Notes: a model not told the origin generated them from the letters alone. Numbered from the stretch's first letter, positions 8,429 to 17,879 are shown. The stretch: DNA of 64,000 bases from an uncultured Shewanella sp. (GCF_947497935.1 NZ_CANMIO010000002.1:124001-188000); one strand, 5' to 3'. A program made the numbers and translations.

Positions 8429-9298
8429 TCACACTGGGTCTTGATGAATAATCACCTCAGACTCGATAAACTCAGCTCGCACCCGCTCCGAGGTCTCAAC
8501 GGCAATTTTATGAGCTTGATGTAAGCTCAAGTCGCCGTCTAGTTCTAAATGGAACTGAATAAACATAGTCTTACCCGACTCACGAGTACGCAAATCGTGG
8601 ATCCCTCTCACCTGAGGATCTCGCTTAGCAATTTCAGCTATTTTCTCTCGGGTCTCATCATCAAGCTCTCTATCGAGTAGTGACTGCACCGAGCGGTAGG
8701 CTAGACCAATGGCTTGCTGACCAATAAATAGCGCAATCAGCACGGCAAATAGACCATCGGCCCACCACCAACCATATTGAGACAAAATTAGCGCCAGTAA
8801 TACCGCAGCATTTAAAAATAGATCTGACTTGTAATGTAAGGAGTCAGCTTCGACAACTGTGCTTGAGGTTGCCGCCAAGGCCTTTTTCTGTAGCATCACC
8901 AAGGCAAAAGTCAGCACTATCGCGATAATTGACACAACCACACCCAAGGTAGCGTGTTTCACCTCTACCGGATTAATCAGGCGCTCACCACCATGGAAAA
9001 ACAGCAAAAATGCTGAGCCTAAAATAAATGCTGATTGCGCAAGCGAGGCTAGAGGCTCGGCTTTACCGTGACCATAACGGTGCTCCTGATCGGCAGGTAC
9101 TATGGCATAACGGATTGCAATGAAATTGACGATTGAGGCCAAGGCATCGGCAAAAGAGTCAGTCAAAGATGCCAACATACTGGCCGAACCAGAATACATC
9201 CATGCCGCAAGCTTGATGATAATAAGGGTTAAGGCTGTCGCAACCGCAGCACGGCTGGCCAACTTAACCCAGAAATCGTATTGGGAAGTGCCATTCAT
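8429..9298 (-). CDS. fieF: cation diffusion facilitator FieF
   Basis: A 289-residue inner-membrane CDF transporter closely similar to E. coli FieF/YiiP, which exports Fe2+/Zn2+ in exchange for protons. Metal-site residues are visible as SLTDSFADAL (Asp47 and Asp51) and DSLHYKSD (His and Asp). RYGHGKAEPLASLAQS and the cytoplasmic regulatory domain ending EVIIHQDP are also conserved. The genes cpxRA-cpxP-fieF are neighbours in E. coli too, so the synteny supports the call. A perfect 20-bp inverted repeat separates it from cpxP. Confidence 0.93.
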   Translation of the reverse strand: MNGTSQYDFWVKLASRAAVATALTLIIIKLAAWMYSGSASMLASLTDSFADALASIVNFIAIRYAIVPADQEHRYGHGKAEPLASLAQSAFILGSAFLLFFHGGERLINPVEVKHATLGVVVSIIAIVLTFALVMLQKKALAATSSTVVEADSLHYKSDLFLNAAVLLALILSQYGWWWADGLFAVLIALFIGQQAIGLAYRSVQSLLDRELDDETREKIAEIAKRDPQVRGIHDLRTRESGKTMFIQFHLELDGDLSLHQAHKIAVETSERVRAEFIESEVIIHQDPV

Positions 9299-9385
9299 AA
9301 AATCTGTTTACTGTTTGAGTAAGGGAAACACAGATCCTAAGTTTATAACAAACTTGAGGAAAAAACTGATGATTAGCCTCAAGTT

Positions 9386-9432
9386 AATACCAATCAACCC
9401 AATAGATAAAAACTATTGGGTTGATTGGTATT
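9386..9432. repeat. perfect 20-bp inverted repeat with 7-nt loop
   Basis: Arms 9386-9405 and 9413-9432 are exactly complementary and begin/end with AATACCAAT/ATTGGTATT. Related short palindromes occur at 35444-35457 (ATACCAATTGGTAT), and the half-motif appears near 38690 and 51138. It lies between cpxP and fieF, which read in the same direction, so it could modulate fieF expression or be a small palindromic repeat family. There is no T-run after either arm. Confidence 0.8.
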
Positions 9433-9448
9433 GGGAACATAAAACGAC

Positions 9449-9928
9449 TTATCTTTTATGGTGCTTAGCAAAACGCTGTTTGAACTTCTCTTGCTGCTCA
9501 GGCGTTAGCAGTTGATAGGCTTGGTTTTGCAATTTCAGCATATCCACAGCCTTCTGTTGACGCGCCTCTTGCTTAGCAGCCAGTGCCTGTCTCACTGCAC
9601 CTTCGCTGAAGTTGGTGGTGGTGATAAAATCTAGCATCTGCGCTTTCTGGGCCGTACGCTGCTCTTTTGTAGGACGGTTCTGTTTCATCTCGTCACGGTG
9701 TGCAGTGAACAAGGCTTTAATTTCAGTCTTCTGCTCATCTGTTAGATCTAAACCACGGAACATCTTGCGCATGTCGTGATGACCGCCACGCTCACCTTTC
9801 ATCTGGTGGTAACCGCTTTTACCATCGTGCGAGCCGTGGTTATTTTCACCAGCACTCACACCAGCTGTAAGTAATGCACTGCTGGCCACTATGGCAAGCA
9901 AACCTGCTTTTAACGTATTCTTTTTCAT
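9449..9928 (-). CDS. cpxP: CpxP/Spy-family periplasmic stress chaperone
   Basis: A secreted, highly charged, His-rich protein of 159 residues with two LTxxQ motifs (LTDEQ and LTPEQ) that define the CpxP/Spy family. The signal peptide ends near GVSAGE. CpxP keeps the CpxA sensor quiet and binds misfolded periplasmic proteins. It is divergent from cpxRA with a perfect CpxR box between, which strongly supports CpxP rather than Spy. Start at ATG 9928 with GAGG upstream; a TTG one codon earlier is possible. Confidence 0.88.
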   Translation of the reverse strand: MKKNTLKAGLLAIVASSALLTAGVSAGENNHGSHDGKSGYHQMKGERGGHHDMRKMFRGLDLTDEQKTEIKALFTAHRDEMKQNRPTKEQRTAQKAQMLDFITTTNFSEGAVRQALAAKQEARQQKAVDMLKLQNQAYQLLTPEQQEKFKQRFAKHHKR

Positions 9929-10022
9929 CAAAGTAGCCTCATTTAAATTTGCTCAGCACTGCTAAGCTTGATTTGACGCTTATCAGTTTAGTAGGCTCAA
10001 TGTAATGTTGGGTTTATATAGC

Positions 10023-10037
10023 GTAAAGCTCTGTAAA
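10023..10037. promoter_or_regulatory. CpxR box
   Basis: GTAAAGCTCTGTAAA is an exact GTAAA-N5-GTAAA direct repeat, the CpxR-P consensus. It lies between the divergent cpxP (start 9928) and cpxR (start 10163), so it can serve cpxP induction and cpxRA autoregulation. Confidence 0.9.
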
Positions 10038-10162
10038 GCTGCTTAAATATCTTTGCTATGACGTAGAATAACGAGATCTTTACGTTGAATTACACTCCTA
10101 AACCGCAATTGACACCAAACAGAGTATACTCGCCGTAGTAAGGGTACATTTAGAAGGTAAAT

Positions 10163-10846
10163 ATGAGCCGTATATTATTGATAGATGATGACTTAGGTCT
10201 ATCTGAATTGCTTGCACAACTATTAGAGCTTGAAGGTTTTGAGCTAACTTTGGCCCATGACGGTCAGTCCGGGCTCGATCTGGCTATAGAGCAGCAATTT
10301 GACCTCATTTTACTCGATGTAATGCTGCCGAAACTCAATGGTTTCGAGGTGTTACGTGCGCTGCGCAGTAAAAAACAAACTCCAGTACTCATGCTCACCG
10401 CTCGTGGCGATGAAATCGATCGCGTAGTGGGCTTAGAGATAGGCGCCGACGATTATCTGCCAAAACCCTTTAACGATCGTGAATTGGTTGCGCGTATTCG
10501 TGCCATTATTCGTCGTACTCATATTCAACCAAACGAAGCGCCACAACCGACCCACCAGTACGGTGACATCAATTTAGATCCCGCTCGCCAAGAAGTACAC
10601 TGCCAAGATCAGCTCATCATACTCACAGGAACCGAATTCAGCCTGCTGTTTGAACTCGTCAAAAATGCCGGTGAGCTCGCGAGTAAAGAGGCCTTAAGCG
10701 AAAAGGTGCTAGGTAAGAAGTTGATGCCTTTCGACCGCAGCTTAGATATGCATCTTTCTAACTTGCGTAAGAAGATGCCGGAACGAGATGATGGCCGCCC
10801 TCGAGTGAAAACCATTCGTGGTAAAGGCTATATCTGGTTACCTTAA
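10163..10846 (+). CDS. cpxR: envelope-stress response regulator CpxR
   Basis: A 227-residue OmpR/PhoB-type regulator: receiver with Asp52 in LILLDVMLP and acidic pair DDD (8-10), switch lysine in YLPKPF, and a C-terminal winged helix (LTGTEFSLLFELVKN through IRGKGYIWLP). Partner of cpxA, whose ATG directly follows the stop codon. Regulates envelope protein quality-control genes, including the divergent cpxP. Confidence 0.95.
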   Translation: MSRILLIDDDLGLSELLAQLLELEGFELTLAHDGQSGLDLAIEQQFDLILLDVMLPKLNGFEVLRALRSKKQTPVLMLTARGDEIDRVVGLEIGADDYLPKPFNDRELVARIRAIIRRTHIQPNEAPQPTHQYGDINLDPARQEVHCQDQLIILTGTEFSLLFELVKNAGELASKEALSEKVLGKKLMPFDRSLDMHLSNLRKKMPERDDGRPRVKTIRGKGYIWLP

Positions 10847-12217
10847 ATGCAGCTAACAAAAAACCCCAATAATATCTTCGTTAAGCTACTGCTGGGTTTT
10901 TGGCTGTGTAGCTCTTTGATCATCGCCCTTATCGGCATGCTGCCGTTATTACAGCAGAACCATGATCAATCTGAATTACCAACGCCTCTCGAGCGCATGC
11001 TTGAGAAGAGCGCCCAACGCATAAGCAAAAGCCCACAGGTATTAGACTCAGACAAGCTCAAACACTGGAGCCGCTTTAAAGAGTTTAAAGGTCGCCCAGC
11101 CCGCATCTATTTAGTCGATGAGTATGGCAAGGTGCTCAATAGCCATAAACAGTCTCGTTCACTGAGGCGCTTTATGCTAATGGCCGATGAAGCCGGCCAC
11201 CCAATTAAACATCAATTTAGGGATGAGCTGATTTTCGGCCCCTATAACTTTGAGATAAAAGGTAAGCCTTACAGCCTATACGGACGTTTACCAGAGCACC
11301 ACCCAAGGCCTTGGTTCTTCTTCTTTATTGACAATAAGATCCTCACATTAAGTATTGCCATTATCTTATCTGGCCTGCTATGTGGCTTATTTGCCTGGCA
11401 TCTCGGCAAGCCGCTACGCTCACTTAAGCGCAGCGCCGATGCACTCGCCGATGGTGATTTAAGCAGCCGAGTCGACATGGCAACGGTTAAGCGTAACGAC
11501 GAAATAGGTCAACTGGCCCAAGCCTTTAATGTTATGGCCGACTCTGTTGAGGATATAGTTAACAGCCAACAGAGGCTGATTAGCGATATCTCTCATGAGC
11601 TGCGCACCCCGCTGACAAGACTCAAGCTCTCTTTGGCACTGAGTCGTAAGAAAGGGCAAGAAACACCTGAGATGGAACGAATTGAGTACGAAGCCGATCA
11701 ACTCGAGCAGATGATTGCCGAGCTGTTAGAGCTGTCTCGTGTGAAGCTCAATGCCAACGAGAATAAACGTAACCTTGAGTTGGCCGAAACCTTAAGCCAA
11801 GTCTTAGACGATGCCGATTTTGAAGCCCAGCAACAGCAAAAGCAGCTGCATATCGACATCGATGAATCTATCGTGTTACCGCTTTACCCTAGGCCATTAT
11901 CTAGAGCGGTAGAGAACCTGCTGCGCAACGCGATTCGCTACGCCAATACTCAGGTCTCGATTCAAGCGACAGCAGGTGCCAACGGTATACAGATTGAGAT
12001 TATCGATGATGGCCCAGGCATTAGTGAAGAAGCGGACCTAGAAGCGATTTTTAAACCTTTCTATCGCCCACAGTCGGCGCGAGAGAGAGAGTCTGGCGGC
12101 TGGGGATTGGGTCTGGCGATAGCCAAGGCTGCAATACAGGCGCATCAAGGTAAGATCACCGCAGTCAATCAACCAACTAGCGGGTTAAAGGTCTACATTA
12201 ACTTGCCTCTACAGTAA
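10847..12217 (+). CDS. cpxA: envelope-stress sensor kinase CpxA
   Basis: A 456-residue inner-membrane histidine kinase. Two membrane segments (about 12-34 and 163-187) bracket a periplasmic sensor domain of about 125 residues. A HAMP domain follows, then the H-box ISDISHELRTPLTRLKLSL (His250), N-box AVENLLRNAIRYA and the ATP lid IDDGPGI and GGWGLGLAIAK. It starts immediately after the cpxR stop codon, so translation is likely coupled. CpxP would bind its periplasmic domain. Confidence 0.95.
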   Translation: MQLTKNPNNIFVKLLLGFWLCSSLIIALIGMLPLLQQNHDQSELPTPLERMLEKSAQRISKSPQVLDSDKLKHWSRFKEFKGRPARIYLVDEYGKVLNSHKQSRSLRRFMLMADEAGHPIKHQFRDELIFGPYNFEIKGKPYSLYGRLPEHHPRPWFFFFIDNKILTLSIAIILSGLLCGLFAWHLGKPLRSLKRSADALADGDLSSRVDMATVKRNDEIGQLAQAFNVMADSVEDIVNSQQRLISDISHELRTPLTRLKLSLALSRKKGQETPEMERIEYEADQLEQMIAELLELSRVKLNANENKRNLELAETLSQVLDDADFEAQQQQKQLHIDIDESIVLPLYPRPLSRAVENLLRNAIRYANTQVSIQATAGANGIQIEIIDDGPGISEEADLEAIFKPFYRPQSARERESGGWGLGLAIAKAAIQAHQGKITAVNQPTSGLKVYINLPLQ

Positions 12218-12229
12218 GCGCTCCATCAG

Positions 12230-12877
12230 CTAAGCTGCATTTGCTGCAGGTTCAAGCCGGGCAAGCCAGCTGGCATAATCCGCCTGCTTTGGAATGCGCT
12301 TATTTGAGTGCCCCATCAACTGGGATAACGCATAGCTAAATTGGTAGTACAGACTCGCGTCGTCATATTGCTTACCGGCATCATCACTGTTAATCAGTGC
12401 GCCGCGCAAGTAGTTGGCAACAAGCTCGGCACGGTTAAACCCCTCAACTACCCCAACGGCCTTTATGAGGTCGTTATTCCATCGAACATACTCCCCATAA
12501 ACCTGTTCGAATGCTTCGCGATTGTCCTCGCTCGCTTGTTCCAGCAGTTCGGGGTTAGGCATCACTCGCGAGATGATAAAGCGGTCATACAACAGATCAT
12601 CGCGTAATCCCCAACAATGATGCATTAAAAAACGGCAGAGATAGTCTTGATATAAGCCATCATCGATCGCAGCTCTTTCAAGGCGTTTTTTATAGTGTGC
12701 AGTCGCCACCGCCACAACTAAGTCAGCCTCACTGGGAAAATGATTATAGATTGTGCCCTTAGAGATCTGACTCGCCTCAACTAAGTGGGAACGGCGCAGA
12801 TCAAAGCTTTTGTGACCACGTAAACACCGCTCTGCAATTTCTGTTAAGTAGCTTTCTCGCTGTTGCCAGTTACTCAT
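12230..12877 (-). CDS. TetR-family regulator at the edge of the DMSP island
   Basis: A 215-residue TetR-type protein. The helix-turn-helix is at about residues 27-52 (LVEASQISKGTIYNHFPSEA), with an unusual arginine-rich start to the domain (DLRRSHL). The C-terminal ligand domain is not assigned to a known subgroup. Ribosome site GAGG. It is convergent with cpxA, 12 bp away, and divergent from the LysR gene at 12999. It is a candidate binder of the TTGGAA-N4-TTCCAA palindromes at dddY, the DcaP-type porin and ardA, because TetR proteins usually bind such perfect palindromes. No such site is seen at its own promoter. Confidence 0.8.
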   Translation of the reverse strand: MSNWQQRESYLTEIAERCLRGHKSFDLRRSHLVEASQISKGTIYNHFPSEADLVVAVATAHYKKRLERAAIDDGLYQDYLCRFLMHHCWGLRDDLLYDRFIISRVMPNPELLEQASEDNREAFEQVYGEYVRWNNDLIKAVGVVEGFNRAELVANYLRGALINSDDAGKQYDDASLYYQFSYALSQLMGHSNKRIPKQADYASWLARLEPAANAA

Positions 12878-12998
12878 GTCGACCTCTTCACAAATCTAAC
12901 AATCAATTGAAATTTAGTTCACATTGATAAGGTAGCAACCTAGGTAACATCAGGGTATTGAGTAATACTGATAGCATCATGAATAAACTCAATAGCCC

Positions 12999-13886
12999 AT
13001 GTTAAAAATTGAACTATTAGAAAGCTTTATTGCTGTAGTTGAATGTGGAAACCTTTCCAAGGCGGCTGAGAAACTTTGCCGAACCCAATCGACTATAAGT
13101 TTACAAATCAAGAAGCTAGAAGAGAGTGTCGGCCAACCTTTGTTACTTAGAGATAACAAAGGTGTGACCATGACTGATTCAGGTAAGACGCTGCTTAACT
13201 ACGCTTATAAGATGTTGCAGCTCAGTTCTCAAGCGATCGACGAGCTAAAAGATTGTCAAAATCGTGAAGTCATACGACTCGGAGTGCCGACAGATTATAT
13301 CAATCGCTACCTAGGCAGTTGCCTGCTAGAGTTTATTCGTGAATTTACCTGTATTGAGTTAGTCATAGACACCGATGTCAGTGGCAACCTCTATAAGCGG
13401 CTACATAATGGCGAGTTCGATGTGATTGTCGCTACCCATTGGCAAGCCCCTGCAGCTGGCCATGGCGAGTTGCTATTTGAGCGCCGCTTTCATTGGGTTG
13501 CCGCAAAAGGTGGCAGTGCCCATAAACGCGAAACCGTGCCTATGGCACTGTACCCTGAAAACTGTCCGATCCGTGCTCAGGTTTTTGCCAATCACCAGAT
13601 CTCCATGCGTCCCATGAGCGTTCTGCTATCGACACCTTCACCTGCAGCCATGTGTATGGCGGTGGAGAATGATCTCGTTATCGCCCCTATTGCTGAGTTT
13701 CGTATCAGCGATAAGATGCAGATCATCGATCCGATTGAGCATAACATTCCGCCGCTACCGCCTTTTAATGAGTCACTGTATCTCAACCCAGAAACGCAGA
13801 CGGAAGCGACTAATCAACTGATCAACTTGATTAAAGCCAACGCGCATGAACTTGGTGAAGTCCCCCAAGCCTATTTACTGGGCTAA
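12999..13886 (+). CDS. LysR-family transcriptional regulator
   Basis: A 295-residue LysR regulator with the winged HTH at 1-60 (GNLSKAAEKLCRTQSTISLQ) and a substrate-binding domain after about residue 90. The C-terminal part has many prolines and cysteines. It is divergent from the TetR gene and convergent with the damaged porin gene, so it lies at the left end of the DMSP/acrylate cluster. LysR genes are common next to dddY and acrylate-reductase genes, so it may respond to DMSP or acrylate, but no direct evidence is present. A bidirectional terminator follows. Confidence 0.88.
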   Translation: MLKIELLESFIAVVECGNLSKAAEKLCRTQSTISLQIKKLEESVGQPLLLRDNKGVTMTDSGKTLLNYAYKMLQLSSQAIDELKDCQNREVIRLGVPTDYINRYLGSCLLEFIREFTCIELVIDTDVSGNLYKRLHNGEFDVIVATHWQAPAAGHGELLFERRFHWVAAKGGSAHKRETVPMALYPENCPIRAQVFANHQISMRPMSVLLSTPSPAAMCMAVENDLVIAPIAEFRISDKMQIIDPIEHNIPPLPPFNESLYLNPETQTEATNQLINLIKANAHELGEVPQAYLLG

Positions 13887-13900
13887 AGAAGTTTTAGTAC

Positions 13901-13933
13901 AAAAAAATGCCAACGTATTCGTTGGCATTTTTT
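13901..13933. terminator. bidirectional terminator between lysR and the porin pseudogene
   Basis: AAAAAAATGCCAACG, loop TATT, CGTTGGCATTTTTT: a 15-bp A/T-flanked stem that can end both convergent genes. Confidence 0.85.
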
Positions 13934-13969
13934 ATCAGTTTTCAGCTAAGCAGTTATGACTGGATTTAA

Positions 13970-15076
13970 CTAGAAATAGTAAGCTAAGTTGATATTGAAG
14001 CGATGATCCCAATCATCATTAGCTTGGGTCAACCCAAGGCTGTTGCCACCGAGCCAAAGCACATTTTTTGCAGAGTAATAATCTACGTAAACGAATACTG
14101 GTCCATAGCTTAATGAAACACCTGTGGAATTAAGTATCGAATCGTCAAACTCCTCAAAGTCTGGTTGTACCATACTAAAATCATTGTATAGCGTTAGACT
14201 CCCCCAAGAGGTACCGATACTTTTAGACAAGTTAGCGGTATAGATATTCCCCTTGCTCGCGACTTCGTAAAAACCATCGAGCATGCCCATACCTATCTTA
14301 TTAGGATCGATTTTACCATCATCATACTGATCGAAATCAAATGCTAAATACTGGGCTTGGAAACCCCAGCCGTCATAATTCAGATCAAGATGCACGGCGT
14401 AATTAAGCGTGTCGCCATTCTCACCAAATTCTGAGTTATAAAGCTGACCATATTCAATAGAAGCGCCGATAATCGTAGTCAAATCACCACTGTTTAAGGT
14501 AAAGCTTTGACGACCAGCAAAGGTATTGGTCTCTTCGTTGTTATAGGTGGTATCACCTACAGTACCTTTAGCGACTGTACCGGCAAAATCCCGATGATCT
14601 GTAGAGCCATAGATGGCATTTTTAATGAATGCGACTTCGGTTAATGAACTACCATTTTGATATTGAGCGCTCACACCTAGACCATAATCATCCTCAAACC
14701 CCATATAGTAATTCAGGCTGTACCACCAGTTATGGGACGCGTACCCATTATTACCAAAGGGTTTGCTGATAGCACCACCGCTTATTGTAAGGTCTTCATT
14801 GGCATCCCAATAAGCATACCCATACTTTAAATGATCATATCCATCATAAAACCGATATTCAGCTTTAACGCCAATATCATTCTATTTATCAGAAAAAGTA
14901 ATAGAAAATAAATTAAAATCAAAATCACCTAATTTATCTTTTGAAGACTCAGAGTAATCACTATAACTGTAATTGGCTCTAACTGAACCACCGATATTTA
15001 AATCATCAGCAACAGCGGAATGACTTGCAAATGCCATCAAGATTGACGCTGGGATTAATACATTTAATTTATTCAT
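13970..15076 (-). pseudogene. outer-membrane porin gene interrupted by one in-frame TAG
   Basis: Read through, this frame encodes a complete porin of about 368 residues: signal peptide MNKLNVLIPASILMAFASHS, beta-strand-rich barrel, and a final aromatic AYYF. A single amber codon (TAG, 14882-14884) follows SITFSDK; the same frame then continues with NDIGVKAEYRFYDGYDH with no shift. CAG (Gln) to TAG is the simplest origin. The rest shows no decay, so the mutation is recent, a sequencing error, or suppressed. A start at ATG 15076 is preferred over TTG 15092-15094. It lies next to dddY, so the intact form may have taken up DMSP or acrylate. Confidence 0.85.
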
Positions 15077-15204
15077 CACAAATATCCATTTCAATTAAAT
15101 ATAAATTGCGTTAATACGTACAACGTTATCATATTAATACAATTTATATTTCGACGACGTTAGAAGAGGTGGCAAAGTCATTACCACCCATACTTATAAA
15201 TTGA

Positions 15205-16449
15205 CTACCATTTCAACTTAGTTAAATCGCACTGAATGACTTCACCACGTTTAGCTGGTGTTCCTGGATTTTCAGCCGACTCACATAGCAATGTGGTGCC
15301 ATAATCGTTACGCTTATCATTGGCATTACTACGGGCCCAAACCGATACAATGGCACGCTCTTCAGGTTTGGCTTCACAACTGCCATCGACATCGAATGCA
15401 TGAATAGTATTTTGATGGAAGTAGATAAGGGGATCTTGCTCGCTGCTACCGGATAACCACATGGTTTGTGAGTTATGCTGACCTTCGTCAAACTGCACAC
15501 GGCGCATGGTATCGTCTTCCTTCACCGTCTTAACTAGAGGTGAATCTTCACGCACGGCAATAGTCTTGAATTGATTGGCACAAGCAGGCACGCGCATGTT
15601 GTAGTACATCTCTGAAATCGCATGGTTATGAAACGGATATAAGGTATCGACTGACTGAACCGTCATACCAACCTCAGCTCCGACTTTTTCACCGTTAATC
15701 TCATCGATACGCAGTAATCCCCAATGACCGAAGATCTCGGCATAGGCATAACCCCCACGAATATTATTAAAGTTCTTATCGTTGCGCTTGCTCTCTTCGG
15801 CGTACATAGGGAACCAGCCCGCTGCAGCCCATAGGTTTGGTAAAGAGTTGGCACTAATGTCATAGGGGAAGACGGCTGGCATTTTCACTTCATCACCAGT
15901 TACCATCTTGTAGAAGTTTTTAGTAAAGCTTTCACCGTATTGCTTCACTTGTTTATCGGTCACTTTTTTATCGAAGAACTCAGCAAAGGTTGTGCGATTA
16001 AAATGCTGAGCAACCGGGGAGTTCTTGGTTAACTCACCACCGGGATTATAAATCCAACTCACATCTTCACGTGCGCCAAAACATTTTTTCGCCTCATCTG
16101 CATTGTTTAGCACCTGATAGATATTCTTCACCATCAACTTCATGTCGCGGCGATCCATCACACACATATGCTGGCCACCCTCGGTTGAATCTATCATGGC
16201 AGTATCAGAGTTTAGGCATCCACTGACTTGATCATTGGTTAACGCCACTGCATAAGCTTGCAAATAAGATAGCGTTTCATCCCATAGGATATCGATATAC
16301 TTTTGATCTCTCGCACTATATTGAGGTGAGTCACCTAAACACTGAAATTGCGCATTCTCAATATCATTATTATCGAGAAAATCAGGAATATCTGCAGCGA
16401 CAACACTACTTGATAATAACAAAGACCCGAACAAAAATTTAAAACTCAT
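15205..16449 (-). CDS. dddY: periplasmic DMSP lyase DddY
   Basis: A 414-residue secreted protein (signal peptide to about VVAAD, 15-20) that splits dimethylsulfoniopropionate into dimethyl sulfide and acrylate in the periplasm. The cupin-type metal and catalytic set is visible: His274-x-His276-x3-Glu280-x-Tyr282 in FHNHAISEMYYN, and a later His350 in YFHQNTIHAFDV. The spacing matches that described for DddY (His/His/Glu/Tyr and a His about 75 residues on). Length and paired cysteines also fit the family. The neighbours, acrylate reductase ArdAB and AcuI, fit with use of the acrylate product. A TGGAATTAATTCCA palindrome lies 59 bp before the start. Confidence 0.92.
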   Translation of the reverse strand: MSFKFLFGSLLLSSSVVAADIPDFLDNNDIENAQFQCLGDSPQYSARDQKYIDILWDETLSYLQAYAVALTNDQVSGCLNSDTAMIDSTEGGQHMCVMDRRDMKLMVKNIYQVLNNADEAKKCFGAREDVSWIYNPGGELTKNSPVAQHFNRTTFAEFFDKKVTDKQVKQYGESFTKNFYKMVTGDEVKMPAVFPYDISANSLPNLWAAAGWFPMYAEESKRNDKNFNNIRGGYAYAEIFGHWGLLRIDEINGEKVGAEVGMTVQSVDTLYPFHNHAISEMYYNMRVPACANQFKTIAVREDSPLVKTVKEDDTMRRVQFDEGQHNSQTMWLSGSSEQDPLIYFHQNTIHAFDVDGSCEAKPEERAIVSVWARSNANDKRNDYGTTLLCESAENPGTPAKRGEVIQCDLTKLKW

Positions 16450-16507
16450 ACATCACCCTTTAATATTTTTAATAAGTAACCCCTTTTCCTAAATGAAATA
16501 ATAAACA

Positions 16508-16521
16508 TGGAATTAATTCCA
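16508..16521. promoter_or_regulatory. palindromic operator before dddY (TGGAATTAATTCCA)
   Basis: A perfect 14-bp palindrome whose GGAA-N4-TTCC core recurs at 17938, 20103 and 20217. It is 59 bp upstream of the dddY start. A partial CRP-like match (TGTTG-N6-TCACA, 16556-16571) is near it, but that is weak. Confidence 0.65.
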
Positions 16522-16630
16522 AAAAACTAGCAAGCTCAACATAAACAACATTCAATGTTGTATAGCTCACAATCACGGCTAAAAACACAAATCAAAATAA
16601 AGGCTATTTATAAAACACAGAAAATAGCAA

Positions 16631-16704
16631 AAATGGTCACAGACACGCCGTCCGTGGCGCAGCTTTAATGGGGAGCATCTTCTAGCTAATGCCTGTCACC
16701 ATTT
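16631..16704. repeat. imperfect inverted repeat upstream of dddY
   Basis: AAATGGTCACAG (16631-16642) and CTGTCACCATTT (16693-16704) are complementary except at two bases and enclose about 50 bp with a second short inverted repeat (CGCC..GGCG). It may be a small dispersed element between the porin and dddY genes. The 290-bp gap otherwise holds the operator. Confidence 0.4.
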
Positions 16705-16739
16705 GTGCTAAAAAAGGAACGCAAGAATTAAAGCTTTAA

Positions 16740-17879
16740 TTAGATAACGTACTTTAAAGAGAACATTACACGATTTAATTCCGCTGAATCGCCATTCTGC
16801 TTAGTATTCTCAGCATACATATATTCAACACCCACTGTAATTGGCTTAATTGGAGAATATAATAAGTTGATATAGCCAGAATAGGACTCTTTATTAACTT
16901 TCCCACCCGTTAAAGACTCATTATTATCAGCTTTGAAACCAGATAGAGTGACACTAGAGCGCCACTTTTCATTCCACCAATGACGATAAGATACAAACCC
17001 TCCGTAAGAGTCGATAGTTTCAATATCACCATTGTTATCAATGACACCTGCATTGGCATAGTTCAATGCCATATAGCGACCTAAGCCCGAACCCGCTGTA
17101 GCGGAGAACTTAAGATCATCGTTACCAACAGGAACAACACCAGTCATACTCAAGCCGTATGCCATTTCCTGTGAATCGTAGTTTGCATCTTCAATATTTA
17201 ATTGGCGCACTAAAGCTGCAAAAGAATACTTAGATCCACCTTGGGTATTGATGTTATAACGAGCAATAAAATCAGGAACCATGCCACTGCCGCTAGTAAG
17301 TCTTCCTCCACCCATATCAACATTTGCCGTCAATGTTGTTTCAGGGTTTTCTATCGCAAACTGAAAACCACCATTGGTGTAACGAACCTGTGTTTGACGA
17401 ACGAATGGTGTACCTTCTGCGGCACCAACAAAGTCTAGGTTTTCAGGCAATGCCGCTGGATTTTGAAAAGTCGTCCAAGTTTGACCAACTAACCAATTAT
17501 CGAAGCTTACTAGCGCATGACGAATTCTAGGAGAGTAACTATTCGACACACGTTCATTACCATCCGCATGCGTCATAAAGTCTAACTCTATAAACCCTTT
17601 TAACTTATGCCCATTAATATTACTGAGGGAACTAAAGTTAAATCTTGACTCTCTAGCTTGAAAGTCAACAACTTGCTCTCCATTATCAGAAACACCATAT
17701 ATAGTCCCAGGCACATAAAACTGTCTCGAAATATGACCTGAATCAGGTGCACCATTACTATAATCACTAAACATTACGTCAGCTTTTACATATCCACCAA
17801 ATTTAAAAGTAGTATCACTAGCATTTGCACTACCACTTAAAATAGCTAAAACAGACAAAGCCAATATATTTTTATTCAT
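16740..17879 (-). CDS. DcaP-type outer-membrane porin
   Basis: A 379-residue porin with signal peptide (to about residue 20, ANASD) and features of the trimeric DcaP family: KGFIELDFMTHADG, then NSYSPRIRHALVSF, LVGQTWTTFQNPAALPENLDF and RQTQVRYT. DcaP proteins pass small carboxylic acids; here the plausible cargo is DMSP or acrylate, as the gene lies between dddY and ardAB. An operator of the same type as at dddY and ardA lies 58 bp upstream. It ends in YVI rather than the usual Phe, a minor oddity. Confidence 0.85.
   Translation of the reverse strand: MNKNILALSVLAILSGSANASDTTFKFGGYVKADVMFSDYSNGAPDSGHISRQFYVPGTIYGVSDNGEQVVDFQARESRFNFSSLSNINGHKLKGFIELDFMTHADGNERVSNSYSPRIRHALVSFDNWLVGQTWTTFQNPAALPENLDFVGAAEGTPFVRQTQVRYTNGGFQFAIENPETTLTANVDMGGGRLTSGSGMVPDFIARYNINTQGGSKYSFAALVRQLNIEDANYDSQEMAYGLSMTGVVPVGNDDLKFSATAGSGLGRYMALNYANAGVIDNNGDIETIDSYGGFVSYRHWWNEKWRSSVTLSGFKADNNESLTGGKVNKESYSGYINLLYSPIKPITVGVEYMYAENTKQNGDSAELNRVMFSLKYVI

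Noticed and set aside
14882..14884. Pyrrolysine or other recoding at the porin TAG
   Set aside because: No recoding machinery is visible and the gene is an ordinary porin; a nonsense change is simpler.
16556..16571. CRP site upstream of dddY
   Set aside because: Only one half (TCACA) matches well; the other has two mismatches, so it is not reported as a site.
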